The position numbers and the translations under genes are program-made. The notes below the pieces were generated by a model. It was given only the letters and a program-made list of their open reading frames with translations. It ran no database searches and was not told the DNA's origin. From Parabacteroides sp. PH5-46 (lineage in GTDB: Bacteria > Bacteroidota > Bacteroidia > Bacteroidales > Tannerellaceae), in contig NZ_JARXXA010000012.1 in NCBI RefSeq assembly GCF_029892785.1, positions 1-64,000 on the forward strand: a DNA stretch of 64,000 bases, given 5' to 3'. Of this stretch, positions 40,686-49,728 are shown one piece after another (position 1 is the first letter of the stretch; the number at the start of each line of letters is the position of its first letter).

Positions 40686-42068
40686 ATGAGAAAGACGTTT
40701 AAGTTTTTTATGTGTGCTGCTATTGTGGCGGCAGGGTTTACGGCTTGTTCGAGCGAGGAAGGCACGGCACCGGAAATAACCCAGGGCGAGGACAATTATT
40801 CCAGCCTGATTGTAAGGGATTCCAAACCGGCTACTTACGGGACGGTAGATACCGATCCGGCAGTAACGGAAGAGAATTTGGCTAGTGCGGATAACCTGAA
40901 GGCATTTGTGTACAACAGTGATGTGTCGGGTGGACTTACTCCCCTGGAATTTACTACAGGAGAATCGGAAATTACATTTACCGGTAGCAGCCCCAATTAC
41001 AACAGTAACAAATTCAAGCTTGCTTCAGGTGACAAGTATTTCTACATCTTAGCCAACCAGGCAAATGTGACAGGGGTGGGAGAAAAAGCATCCAGGGGCC
41101 TTTATGAATTGCAAACTGTCAGTGCAGGTTTTTCCAATTATACCTCTGAAAAAGTAGCGGGAACGACCTCTGTTTATCGCGTGAATCCGATCCCGGCAAA
41201 CATTGCTACCGACAACAAGTTTATGATCGGTACACTTTGGGGTAAGGCGACAACTGTTCCTAGCGGCGGAACTGAAACTACGCCTAAGGACATCACCGGG
41301 CTTACCATCGGACGTTTGGCAGCAAAAATAAACCTGACAGAGGTAACTGCCGGCAGCGCAACCCCGCTGGGCGGAACATTCTCCGATGCTACATACCGTC
41401 TTTGCTCGGTACCTGACGCCATGTACCTGGTAGGTCAATGGGACGGCACCAACGAGCCGGGCACCAACACCAGCGCAGCATTGGTTAAGAGTATCTACCA
41501 TGATGAAGCTGCCGGCACGGCAGGCAGCCCGAACACCAAGTTTAAAAACTACAAATGGACAGGCGCCTATGCTCCCGGAAAAGCCTATTATGCAGTGGAA
41601 AACACAACAGCCCTGCAAAACGGCGACCAGTATTACGGAAATACAACCTATATACAGCTGAAAATTAAGTATACTCCTACCGCCACTATCTACAAAGCCG
41701 ACGGTACGTCAGGCGGTACTCTTAGCAACGGTACATTCTGGGTGTATAACGTAAACGGACAGCCGCGTATCTTCGCTGCCGAACCCAGCCAGAGCATAGC
41801 AGGTATCAGTACTACAGGTACCAAATACGACAAAGGTTTTATGTACTATTCTTTCCCGGTGGCTGACAACAGTGAAACAGAGGCCGTAAAAAAACATGCC
41901 GTACTGCGTAACCACTCGTACCTGGTGAAGGTAACCGAAATCAAGAATTTCGGATCGGGAGAAGAATCGGAAGTAATACCGGAAACCCCGATCTCAACCG
42001 AAACATGGGTAACCCTTGAAGTGTCTGTTCTTGACTGGTCTAAAATCGAACAGGACGTTCCATTATAA
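40686..42068 (+). CDS. Major fimbrillin, FimA/Mfa1 family
   Basis: A lipoprotein signal (FFMCAAIVAAGFTAC, Cys21) leads a 460-aa Mfa1/FimA-type protein with the two-domain beta-sandwich signs: NLKAFVYNSDVSGGLTPLEF near 75-95, KYFYILANQANVTG, TIGRLAAKINLTEV, GTFWVYNVNGQPRIF, and the C-terminal LRNHSYLVKVTEIKNFG with VTLEVSVLDWSKIEQDVPL. In type V pili the lipid-anchored precursor is cut near its N-terminus and the C-terminal strand completes the neighbour's fold. It is the main shaft subunit by size and position. A hairpin follows the stop. Confidence 0.88.
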   Translation: MRKTFKFFMCAAIVAAGFTACSSEEGTAPEITQGEDNYSSLIVRDSKPATYGTVDTDPAVTEENLASADNLKAFVYNSDVSGGLTPLEFTTGESEITFTGSSPNYNSNKFKLASGDKYFYILANQANVTGVGEKASRGLYELQTVSAGFSNYTSEKVAGTTSVYRVNPIPANIATDNKFMIGTLWGKATTVPSGGTETTPKDITGLTIGRLAAKINLTEVTAGSATPLGGTFSDATYRLCSVPDAMYLVGQWDGTNEPGTNTSAALVKSIYHDEAAGTAGSPNTKFKNYKWTGAYAPGKAYYAVENTTALQNGDQYYGNTTYIQLKIKYTPTATIYKADGTSGGTLSNGTFWVYNVNGQPRIFAAEPSQSIAGISTTGTKYDKGFMYYSFPVADNSETEAVKKHAVLRNHSYLVKVTEIKNFGSGEESEVIPETPISTETWVTLEVSVLDWSKIEQDVPL

Positions 42069-42085
42069 TTAATAAAACAAATATG

Positions 42086-42129
42086 ACCGGCTGTGGGCTA
42101 CGGGTAGCCCCCGGGGCTCCGCAGCCGGT
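42086..42129 (+). other. Stable hairpin between major fimbrillin and anchor gene
   Basis: ACCGGCTG (42086-42093) pairs with CAGCCGGT (42122-42129), with GGGCTA/TAGCCC stacked inside. No T-run follows, so it is more likely an mRNA 3'-end stabiliser or processing site that raises shaft-subunit expression relative to the downstream genes than a terminator. Confidence 0.55.
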
Positions 42130-42165
42130 ATGTAACACCTACATTAAAAAAACCCGGCAAACAGC

Positions 42166-43119
42166 ATGAACAGACAACGATCCTTATTTAGCTCCATACT
42201 GATCCTCCTCCTTTTTTTGGGGAGCTGTATAAACGACGACCTCAGCGAATGTCCGTCGGGAAGGTACCTTCATTTCGAAACACTCAACGGCAAGTACAGC
42301 TTCCGTGATGTAGTGGAAACGGTAGACCTGTACATCTACAAGGGGAACAGCCTGGTGGAAACCAAACGCTATAGCCGGGAGGAGATACAGGCCACGGGAT
42401 ACAAAATATACCTGAACGACCGCCCCAACGGCACTGAGCTGCGTTACGTAGCACTGGTGAACCAGGCGGAAGACTGTTACCATACCACAGGCAGCGAAAC
42501 CTTGGAGGGCATGCTCACCGGGCTTGTTTCCTTAGAAACGGACAGCCTTTCCGACCTCTACCACGGGGCGAAGGACATCCTCTTTGAACACCGCTCAGCC
42601 GGGGTAGCCGATACCATTTACCTGAAAAAGAATACCAACAGGATCAACCTCTATGTAGGCTTTGACGGCTATGAACTGCCCCAAGGAAGTACACTCCATT
42701 CATACATACAGGGGCGCAACGGGCAATACGACTCGGAAAACAAACCCGTGGAAAACAGCCGCTACACCTACCACCCTTACCGTTGGGCACTGGGCGGGGA
42801 AGAGAGCCGCTACGACTACAACGCACACTTTACAACCCTGCGCCTCTGGATAGGCGCCGATACCGATCTTAGCATTGAAAAACAGGATACAGCCGTTTCA
42901 CCACTCAGGGCCACGGAAGCACAACTGCTATACAGGCTCAACATCGTGGAAGAACTGGCCAAAGTGGTGTCCTCAGGGGGTACATACCTCTACGACACCA
43001 ACGAGAAACTGGAACTGGAAGACGAATTTGACATCATACTCCTTCTCGACGGCAGCTTTGTCGTACTGGAGCTCATTATAAACGACTGGGTGGTTATCAG
43101 CAACAGGGTACCCCTATAA
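42166..43119 (+). CDS. FimB/Mfa2-family fimbrial anchor
   Basis: A lipoprotein signal (FSSILILLLFLGSC, Cys21, then INDDLSECP) starts a 317-aa protein of the FimB/Mfa2 family: YLHFETLNGKYSFRDVVETVDLYIYKG, LRYVALVNQAEDCYHTT, IYLKKNTNRINLYVGF, ending in LELIINDWVVISNRVPL. FimB/Mfa2 caps and anchors the base of the pilus in the outer membrane and limits its length. It follows the shaft gene by 97 bp. Confidence 0.88.
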   Translation: MNRQRSLFSSILILLLFLGSCINDDLSECPSGRYLHFETLNGKYSFRDVVETVDLYIYKGNSLVETKRYSREEIQATGYKIYLNDRPNGTELRYVALVNQAEDCYHTTGSETLEGMLTGLVSLETDSLSDLYHGAKDILFEHRSAGVADTIYLKKNTNRINLYVGFDGYELPQGSTLHSYIQGRNGQYDSENKPVENSRYTYHPYRWALGGEESRYDYNAHFTTLRLWIGADTDLSIEKQDTAVSPLRATEAQLLYRLNIVEELAKVVSSGGTYLYDTNEKLELEDEFDIILLLDGSFVVLELIINDWVVISNRVPL

Positions 43120-43130
43120 TACACAGAATT

Positions 43131-44567
43131 ATGCGCAGTTTATACCGATACATATGGACCGTTTTAGCACTTCCCGCCCTCTGGGCTTGTTCGGGGGAAG
43201 AAAAGACCGTTATCACAGAACCCGAAGGGAAAGAGGAACGCGTCACCATTTATTTTAACAGCATGGGCCCGGCCACCTACGCACTCGACTTCGAGAAGGA
43301 AAGCCGCGTGGAAACCATCGACATCCTCGCCTTTAAGGGCAGCGGTGCAGAGGCCGTATTCGCCTTCAGCCGGCAGATAAACGATGCCGATATGGATACC
43401 CCCGTACTCGAAGAAGCAACGGGCGTGTATAAGCGCAGCTTCGAGGTGGAACTAATCAACGACGGTGAGCAGTACACCTACGTATTCCTGGCCAATGCGC
43501 GCGTAGAAATCTCGGCCTGCCTCTCCGCCTATCCGTCCGTCGTAGAAAAGGGCTACCTGCTTTCGCACCTGGTAGCCTCGAATACCAGCGCCTGGAATAC
43601 AGGCACGGATTACAAGCGTTTACCCATGTGGGGCGAATACGGGCCTGCCACCCCCAAGACACTGGACGGCAAGACCATCGACCTGATACGTGCCGTGGCA
43701 AGGGTGGACGTGAGCGTGACGGCGGCCAACTTCACGATCTCGGCCGTCTATGTGAAAAACCAGTACAACCACGGGCGCATCGTACCGGAAACAGCGAAAT
43801 GGAACGCAACGGACAAAAAAGTGACGGAGCCTTCCCTCCCGCTTAGCGGGGACTATACCGGCTCACTTGTCAACAGCAACCCGCTGCAGTATGCCACCGC
43901 ACCGCGCAGCATATACCTCTTTGAAACGGAACTGCCCTCCGACAATAATTACACCAACACCACCCACCTTATTATCAAGGGTGCCTTGCAGGGGAAAGGC
44001 GAAACATACTACCGTGCCGACTTCAAGGACTTCTTTACAGGGGGAGGCGAAAACAACGGGAACGGATGGGAAGACGGTCCGCCTGCCACAGGGAGTGGCT
44101 CGGGTGGCTTCGTAGGCTCGGGAGACCCCTACCGCCGGCTCTTGCGCAACCACCATTACCAGATGAACATCATCAGTGTGGCGGGGGAAGGCTATAGCAG
44201 CATCGACCTGGCATCGGCAAACCCCAACTCGCAGCGCATGCTATCCGAATACATCAACTGGAACGACCGGGGCAATCAGGTAGACGTAGGCAATGTATCC
44301 TATTCCTTTGATGTGAGCCGGACCAAAATCAGCTTCAACAGCCAGTTCACCCAAGACTTCATCGTAGTGAAGACCAACTACCCGGGTGCCTGGGAGGTGG
44401 AAAATACAAACGCCTGGTTCAGCTGCATTCAAAAGGAGGACGGCATAGAAGTAAACTTCACCGGCAACACAAGTATCCCGGCGGAAGGTTCCTTCAATAT
44501 CCTGCTTAAAAGCAACGGACAGGTGAAGTTCACCAAGAAGATACAAGTTACATGGAACAACGATTGA
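43131..44567 (+). CDS. Accessory fimbrial subunit lipoprotein (FimC/FimD-like)
   Basis: A lipoprotein signal (WTVLALPALWAC, Cys20) precedes a fimbrillin-like fold (VETIDILAFKG, RAVARVDVSVTAANFTISAVYVKN, RRLLRNHHYQMNIISVAGEGY). After about residue 380 a BACON/Ig-like C-terminal domain follows (RTKISFNSQFTQDFIVVKTNYPGAWEV, GSFNILLKSNGQVKFTKKIQV). It resembles accessory subunits that sit at the tip of FimA/Mfa1 pili in P. gingivalis. It is 11 bp after the anchor gene and overlaps the next gene by 16 bp. Confidence 0.75.
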   Translation: MRSLYRYIWTVLALPALWACSGEEKTVITEPEGKEERVTIYFNSMGPATYALDFEKESRVETIDILAFKGSGAEAVFAFSRQINDADMDTPVLEEATGVYKRSFEVELINDGEQYTYVFLANARVEISACLSAYPSVVEKGYLLSHLVASNTSAWNTGTDYKRLPMWGEYGPATPKTLDGKTIDLIRAVARVDVSVTAANFTISAVYVKNQYNHGRIVPETAKWNATDKKVTEPSLPLSGDYTGSLVNSNPLQYATAPRSIYLFETELPSDNNYTNTTHLIIKGALQGKGETYYRADFKDFFTGGGENNGNGWEDGPPATGSGSGGFVGSGDPYRRLLRNHHYQMNIISVAGEGYSSIDLASANPNSQRMLSEYINWNDRGNQVDVGNVSYSFDVSRTKISFNSQFTQDFIVVKTNYPGAWEVENTNAWFSCIQKEDGIEVNFTGNTSIPAEGSFNILLKSNGQVKFTKKIQVTWNND

Positions 44568-45940
44568 CATATATAATTATGTTGCTTTCTGCGTACTGCT
44601 TTCTGCTTTCTGCGTGTACCACGGAGGAAAAAGGAATCGGCCCGGAAAAGCAGCCGCCGGAAACGGAACGCCCCTTTACACTGACCATGGTCATACCGGG
44701 AACAAGTATACCTACGACCTACGCGCTCAGTGCGGACGACGAGAATGCCATACATTCCGTAGACATCTTGGTGTTGGAGGTGTCGGAGAAAGGAGCGTTT
44801 TACCATCACCACATAGCCGTGGACGAAGTGGCGCAACCGGGGGCACTGTCCAGCGTGAAGCAGATAGGCTTTAGCCTGGAAGAGGCGGACGTACAGCTAC
44901 TTGTCCTGGCCAATGTACGCCACTTATTCACCAATACCCTGACGGCCCGGCTTGAAGCGGCGGCACAAAGGGGCGCTGTGGGCAAGGAAGAACTAATGGA
45001 ATACTTTAGTTTCGACTTCTCAAAGCCGTGGGGCAAGGCAGCGTTTCCCATGTACGGGGAGTCGGGCCTTATCGGCCGGACAGACACCGGGGCGGAGGGT
45101 ATACAGATGAAACGGGCCGTTTGCCGTATCGACATCGGCAGCGGCACGACGGGAACATCCGTAGGCACGGAACAGCCCCTGGTCATAGACTCCGTATTTG
45201 TGTTCCATGCCCGGAGCAAAGCATACCTGGCACCCGCTTTCGATGGCAGGGGCAACATACTGGAGAAGCCGAACGTACCCGAAGGGGCACAGCCCAACAG
45301 CCAATGCTTTGCGTATGCCTATACGGAAACCGGCGGAAAAGGGCTGAGCCTGATGGAAGGCGCCATCTATATAGCCGAGGACACCCAGGAGGAGGGCGAC
45401 AAGGAGACCACCCTCGTCATCAAGGCGGCAGCCGGAGAAGAAGAGGCACAGTATTACCGCATCAAGCTCAGCGACAAGGAAGGCAAAGCGATCCCCTTTG
45501 TGCGCAACTACCGCTACCGCGTAATCGTGATGGCGGTGGCCGGAGAGGGCTACCCTACGGCCAGGGAAGCGGCGCTGGCACCGGCCTCGGCTATTTCATT
45601 TGTCGATGCCAACGAGCTTGAACTAAGGGCCATCGAATTCAACGATTATTACCTGCTGGGCCTCTCTACAGACTCCCTGGCTATCGGCTCGGGGGAAAAC
45701 TGCACACTCGATGTGTACACGACCTACGGCAGTTGGTCGGCAGGATGGAAGGAAGGGGGCGAAGCCTTATGGCTCAGCACGCCCACCGGCGAATACCCCT
45801 CCAGCGTAACCTCCCTTGGCCTACAGGCAGCCGGAGGCTATGCAGCGGAAACAGACAGCCGGGCGGCGCTTATCATACGCGCCGGAACACTGTCGAGGGA
45901 AGTAATCATCACATACCGTACAACAACAGAAGAAAATTAG
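44552..45940 (+). CDS. Second accessory fimbrial subunit lipoprotein
   Basis: Start ATG 44552 gives a 22-residue lipoprotein signal (TYIIMLLSAYCFLLSAC); ATG 44579 would leave only 13. The body follows the accessory-subunit pattern (IHSVDILVLEVSE, QLLVLANVRHLF, KRAVCRIDIGSG, VRNYRYRVIVMAVAGEGYPTAREA) with a final Ig-like domain (GENCTLDVYTTYGSWSAG, AALIIRAGTLSREVIITYRT). It is homologous in layout to the previous gene and probably another tip or adaptor subunit. The signal peptide coding region is made of CTGC/TTTCTGCGTAC repeats, unusual composition. Confidence 0.72.
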   Translation: MEQRLTYIIMLLSAYCFLLSACTTEEKGIGPEKQPPETERPFTLTMVIPGTSIPTTYALSADDENAIHSVDILVLEVSEKGAFYHHHIAVDEVAQPGALSSVKQIGFSLEEADVQLLVLANVRHLFTNTLTARLEAAAQRGAVGKEELMEYFSFDFSKPWGKAAFPMYGESGLIGRTDTGAEGIQMKRAVCRIDIGSGTTGTSVGTEQPLVIDSVFVFHARSKAYLAPAFDGRGNILEKPNVPEGAQPNSQCFAYAYTETGGKGLSLMEGAIYIAEDTQEEGDKETTLVIKAAAGEEEAQYYRIKLSDKEGKAIPFVRNYRYRVIVMAVAGEGYPTAREAALAPASAISFVDANELELRAIEFNDYYLLGLSTDSLAIGSGENCTLDVYTTYGSWSAGWKEGGEALWLSTPTGEYPSSVTSLGLQAAGGYAAETDSRAALIIRAGTLSREVIITYRTTTEEN

Positions 45941-45951
45941 ATAGAATGCAT

Positions 45952-48030
45952 ATGAAACAATTAGCTATAATGATCCTGGGAAGCCTGCTTCTGAGTGCCA
46001 CGCAAGCCGGGGCGCAGGAAAGCGCAGTGATGTTCCTCAATACGGGAACCCTCAATGTCGAAGGCAGCACTACCGCCCGTACCGCCCTTTATATACAGGG
46101 CGACATGATGGGCGCAGGAGCGTCCAACATCTACGTGCAGAAAGCCAATATGAAGCTGACAGGGGACCTTATCAACCATTCGGACGACGGCTTCCATGTA
46201 TTCGCCGGGGATGAAAGTGAAACAAACTTTGCCGCCAAGACGGACGGGAGCTTTGAATTCGCCGGTACCTCCCCCCAGCAGATACGCGGCATCGCGGGCA
46301 AGGCCGGCAGCTTTATCCGCTTCCCCCAAACAAGCGTGATAAACAATACCAACGCCACCGATTGGAAACAGGCCACCGTAACGCTTGTGCCCACTGCGGC
46401 AGCCACCATGACCAACCTGCAGCACAAAAGCGGGCGCCTGGTGATAGACTCCGAAACGGGCATGGACTTCAACACCAACAACGCACACCTTATCCTGCAA
46501 GGCACCGCCTCGGGGACGATGTATTATGACAATACGAATCCCGCTGGTCCCTGGGGGCATGTACAGGTGAACCTCGCCTTGGGCGCAAACCAGGGCAAGC
46601 GTATCTTCGGATTCGCCTCCCCCTTCAGCCGCACCTATGCCGACTACTTTATGTACAACTTCCTTTCGGCTCCATCGTCTAAGGGGCTCTTTGGAGACAA
46701 CGGACTGCTTATCACTAACCCCGCCACCTTTGTGGAAAAGGGCAAGGGATATATCGTAGGGCAGGGCCTGGTGGACGAAGCCGCCTATTACAGCGGCATG
46801 CTCGACCCCGAGTGGGCGGGTGCCAAGTATGCCGACCGGGCCACCACCGTGTTCCACTTCGGGGGATTCCCCTACTACGGAGCGGCTTCCATACAGGTGA
46901 AGACAACAGCCGAACGCTATGCGGCCGAAGTGCTTAACAGCTCCGACATCCCCCTTACCCTCTCCAAAGGATTCAATTACCTGGGTAACTCCTTTACGGC
47001 GCCTTTGGACCTGAAGAGCCTGGTGGAAAAAGAAGGGGCGGCGGATAGCGACTGGGGCGTAACGGTAGGCCCTGCCGCTACGGCGGATGTAAAAAACGGC
47101 TTTTATGTGCTCACCAACGGTAGCGGCGCCTATGAGGGAAATAACCGCTTTAGCTTTGCCGCCAGTTGGCTGATCGGACAAAAAGTAGGGGGAACCTATA
47201 CGGGCAGTGCCGGAAACTACGACAGCCAAAACCTCATTGCCCCCATGCAGATGTTCGTGCTCTGGTCCAACAAAGAGAATGTAAGCCTCAAAATACCGGC
47301 AGCCAAACGTACACACGGCATTGTGGATTTCCTCCGCGCAGCGGAAACCGAGAGCGGCCCCATAGATGAAATACTCCTGGAAAGCCGTGACACCCGGACA
47401 GGCGGCTTCGACCGCTTCTGCGTGGTATTCCGTCCCGACGCTTCGGAAGCGGCTACCGACCCCTACGATGCCCCCAAACTGTTTAACCGCTCCGGCGGCG
47501 TAAACCAATTATACACCCGCTCGTCGGACAACAAGGAAATGACAACAACTGTGATACCCCCTACCACCTACCGCATTCCCCTCTATTTCGAGCCTTCACT
47601 AGAAATACAGGAAGTGGAGCTGGAAGCCTCGCGTTTGGAATCCCTACAGTCTGTACAGGAGGTGATACTGGAAGATACCCAAACAGGCAAAAAGAGCAGT
47701 TTGATGCGCAATGCCGTCTACCGCTTCACTTCCAGCCCAGGAGATAGCCCGGCACGCTTTGTATTACACTTCCGTAATACGGCAACAGGCATGGAAGCGA
47801 TAGAAGAGAAGGCCTTTACGGCTTCGTACCGTAACGGTATCACCTCCGCATATGGCCTTGACGAAGCGGACAGGGGCGAATACCTCTACCTGTACAATGT
47901 GAAAGGGGAGCTTCTCTATCGCGAGAAAGTAACGGAACTATTCCCGCAAAGGATACGCAAAACCCTGACAACGGGCGTGTACATCCTCCGCACAGAAAAA
48001 GGCAGGACAACAAAACTATCGGTTAAATAA
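45952..48030 (+). CDS. Exported fimbrial-locus protein with T9SS-like C-terminal domain
   Basis: Start MKQLAIMILGSLLLSATQAGAQ (45952; another Met at 45946) gives a signal peptidase I signal, not a lipoprotein. The roughly 650-residue body has right-handed beta-solenoid-like or Ig-like stretches (LNVEGSTTARTALYIQGDMM, VQKANMKLTGDLINHSDDG). The last 75 residues (YLYLYNVKGELLYREKVTELFPQ, TLTTGVYILRTEKGRTTKLSVK) match the C-terminal sorting domain of type IX secretion substrates. If so, it would reach the surface by a different route from the lipoprotein subunits. The frame is open upstream to 45733 but those codons belong to the previous gene. Confidence 0.65.
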   Translation: MKQLAIMILGSLLLSATQAGAQESAVMFLNTGTLNVEGSTTARTALYIQGDMMGAGASNIYVQKANMKLTGDLINHSDDGFHVFAGDESETNFAAKTDGSFEFAGTSPQQIRGIAGKAGSFIRFPQTSVINNTNATDWKQATVTLVPTAAATMTNLQHKSGRLVIDSETGMDFNTNNAHLILQGTASGTMYYDNTNPAGPWGHVQVNLALGANQGKRIFGFASPFSRTYADYFMYNFLSAPSSKGLFGDNGLLITNPATFVEKGKGYIVGQGLVDEAAYYSGMLDPEWAGAKYADRATTVFHFGGFPYYGAASIQVKTTAERYAAEVLNSSDIPLTLSKGFNYLGNSFTAPLDLKSLVEKEGAADSDWGVTVGPAATADVKNGFYVLTNGSGAYEGNNRFSFAASWLIGQKVGGTYTGSAGNYDSQNLIAPMQMFVLWSNKENVSLKIPAAKRTHGIVDFLRAAETESGPIDEILLESRDTRTGGFDRFCVVFRPDASEAATDPYDAPKLFNRSGGVNQLYTRSSDNKEMTTTVIPPTTYRIPLYFEPSLEIQEVELEASRLESLQSVQEVILEDTQTGKKSSLMRNAVYRFTSSPGDSPARFVLHFRNTATGMEAIEEKAFTASYRNGITSAYGLDEADRGEYLYLYNVKGELLYREKVTELFPQRIRKTLTTGVYILRTEKGRTTKLSVK

Positions 48031-48061
48031 AATAGATATAAAAATAAAACAGAGATAACAG

Positions 48062-49714
48062 ATGAAACGAATCAGATTAAAACTAACAGTATGGTTGGCT
48101 GTGATAGCCGGGACAATTCCGGCATACAGCCAGGTAACAGTGGGCTCGGACATCACCCCCACACGTGCGGCGCTCCTTGAAATCAAGACACAGCAGACCA
48201 GCGGCAAGGTAGCCTCCGTAACCGATGATAAGAACATCACATCGGGTAAAGACGGCGGGGGATTCCTCTTGCCCCGGGTAAAACTAGTCAATACCGGTAC
48301 GCTGGAACCCTTTATCGAGGCGGATGACGATGAGTTTGTAAACAATGTAGGCTCGCTGAAAGAGAAACTGGCGGGGCTGATGGTGTACAATATCACCAAC
48401 AACGGGGGGGCGCTCTACCCGGCGGTGTACACCTGGAACGGCGCCTACTGGGTGACCTCGCAGGCCAACGAAGCGGTGTCGTCTATTACGAAACAGCCCA
48501 AAAAGTTTACCTTTTATGAACTGGGGACAGAAACACCCGCTGCACTGGAATTTAAAGTAGACGGCCAGGGCGACTGGAGCTACCAATGGTACCAGGTGAC
48601 AGGAAACAATGTGCATGTGCGTATCGGGACAGCCATAGGAGGATCGGGAACGGTAACGGGAACGGGAGCGACGACAAGCAAATTTACGCCGACGGGAGTT
48701 ATTAAAGGAACGACCCGCAATGCCAAGAATGCAGGCTTTTATAAATTCTATTGCATCGCAAACAGTTCGCTGGGCGCAGAATTAACATCCGATATAGCCG
48801 AAGTAGCCGTGGGCTGCGGGGCCAAGAACAATGCCGGGGAATGGCTGTCCTTTATGTGCTTCAACCTGGGGGCTACCACTCTGACGATTGAGGCGCAGAA
48901 AAATCATTCCATGACTTTCAATCCTGCCAATGAATCAAACGGTTTACATTATTACATTGCCGGGGAAGAAAACCTCTACGGTGACCTGTACCAATGGGGC
49001 CGTATTGGCGATGGGCACGAAAAGCGTGGGGCATCGGCAGGCTTTGTCGCCGGACAAAAAAACGCCGGGACAAACCAGGTGGCTTATGGCGAAGGTCCTA
49101 CGTATGAGAGTGGTAACCTGATTGCTCTACAGAATTACCCGTGGCGGCAGGTAAAGCGTAATACTGACCATTACGGGAAGTTTATTCTCACAACTTCAGA
49201 GCAAAATGCCAACTGGGCATATAACTTGTCTGCCACCCAGATAGACCGGATATGGCGCAGCGGACGTTTGGCCGCTAACGACCCCTGTGCCAAAATTAAG
49301 GAAGACGGCATCAGCTACGAGACCTATTATCCTGCAACGAATGGCACCAGCGGAGCGAATACCGCTTGGCGCACACCCTCCCAGGATGAATGGAGAAGCC
49401 TGTACAAAGGGGGCGCTATCGCGGGCACTCCGGCCACGGCTACGGCCAATACCTGGGTATGGAACAGTGTGAATGGCCGTGGTTATGAGATCAAACCGGA
49501 CGGCGAGACAACCACCCTCTTTTTACCTGCAAGTGGCTCCCGAGCCGCTACTAATGGTCAGCTCTATAATCAGGGAACGGGCGCCAACTATTGGACTATC
49601 GGTACTATCGGTACGGATGCATACATGCTGAGCTTCAACAGTAGCACCGTTAATTCCGCTGGTAGTGGTAACCGGGGCCAAGGCTGCACATTGCGTTGCA
49701 TTAAGCACAATTAA
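48062..49714 (+). CDS. Tip adhesin candidate with FISUMP domain
   Basis: A signal peptide (VWLAVIAGTIPAYSQ) is followed by VTVGSDITPTRAALLEIKTQQ and GGFLLPRVKL, an N-terminal motif of surface fibre proteins. Next comes an Ig-like domain (WSYQWYQVTGNNVHVR to YKFYCIANSSLG) and, from about residue 265, a FISUMP-type domain (FNLGATTLTIE, YGDLYQWGRIGDG, AWRTPSQDEWRSLY, GYEIKPDGETTTLFLPASGSR, GCTLRCIKHN). FISUMP relatives have a lectin-like fold and are often adhesins. It is the last surface protein of the operon and is probably the pilus tip ligand-binding subunit. Confidence 0.72.
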   Translation: MKRIRLKLTVWLAVIAGTIPAYSQVTVGSDITPTRAALLEIKTQQTSGKVASVTDDKNITSGKDGGGFLLPRVKLVNTGTLEPFIEADDDEFVNNVGSLKEKLAGLMVYNITNNGGALYPAVYTWNGAYWVTSQANEAVSSITKQPKKFTFYELGTETPAALEFKVDGQGDWSYQWYQVTGNNVHVRIGTAIGGSGTVTGTGATTSKFTPTGVIKGTTRNAKNAGFYKFYCIANSSLGAELTSDIAEVAVGCGAKNNAGEWLSFMCFNLGATTLTIEAQKNHSMTFNPANESNGLHYYIAGEENLYGDLYQWGRIGDGHEKRGASAGFVAGQKNAGTNQVAYGEGPTYESGNLIALQNYPWRQVKRNTDHYGKFILTTSEQNANWAYNLSATQIDRIWRSGRLAANDPCAKIKEDGISYETYYPATNGTSGANTAWRTPSQDEWRSLYKGGAIAGTPATATANTWVWNSVNGRGYEIKPDGETTTLFLPASGSRAATNGQLYNQGTGANYWTIGTIGTDAYMLSFNSSTVNSAGSGNRGQGCTLRCIKHN

Positions 49715-49728
49715 TCCGGTTTATTTAT

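Noticed and set aside
43456-47508. Long antisense frames opposite the fimbrial genes (for example 515 codons at 45961-47508)
   Set aside because: They are shadows produced by high GC at third codon positions of the real plus-strand genes; no domain or start context.
48900-49714. Diversity-generating retroelement variable region
   Set aside because: No reverse transcriptase, accessory gene or template repeat is visible in the window; the C-terminal fold alone is not enough.
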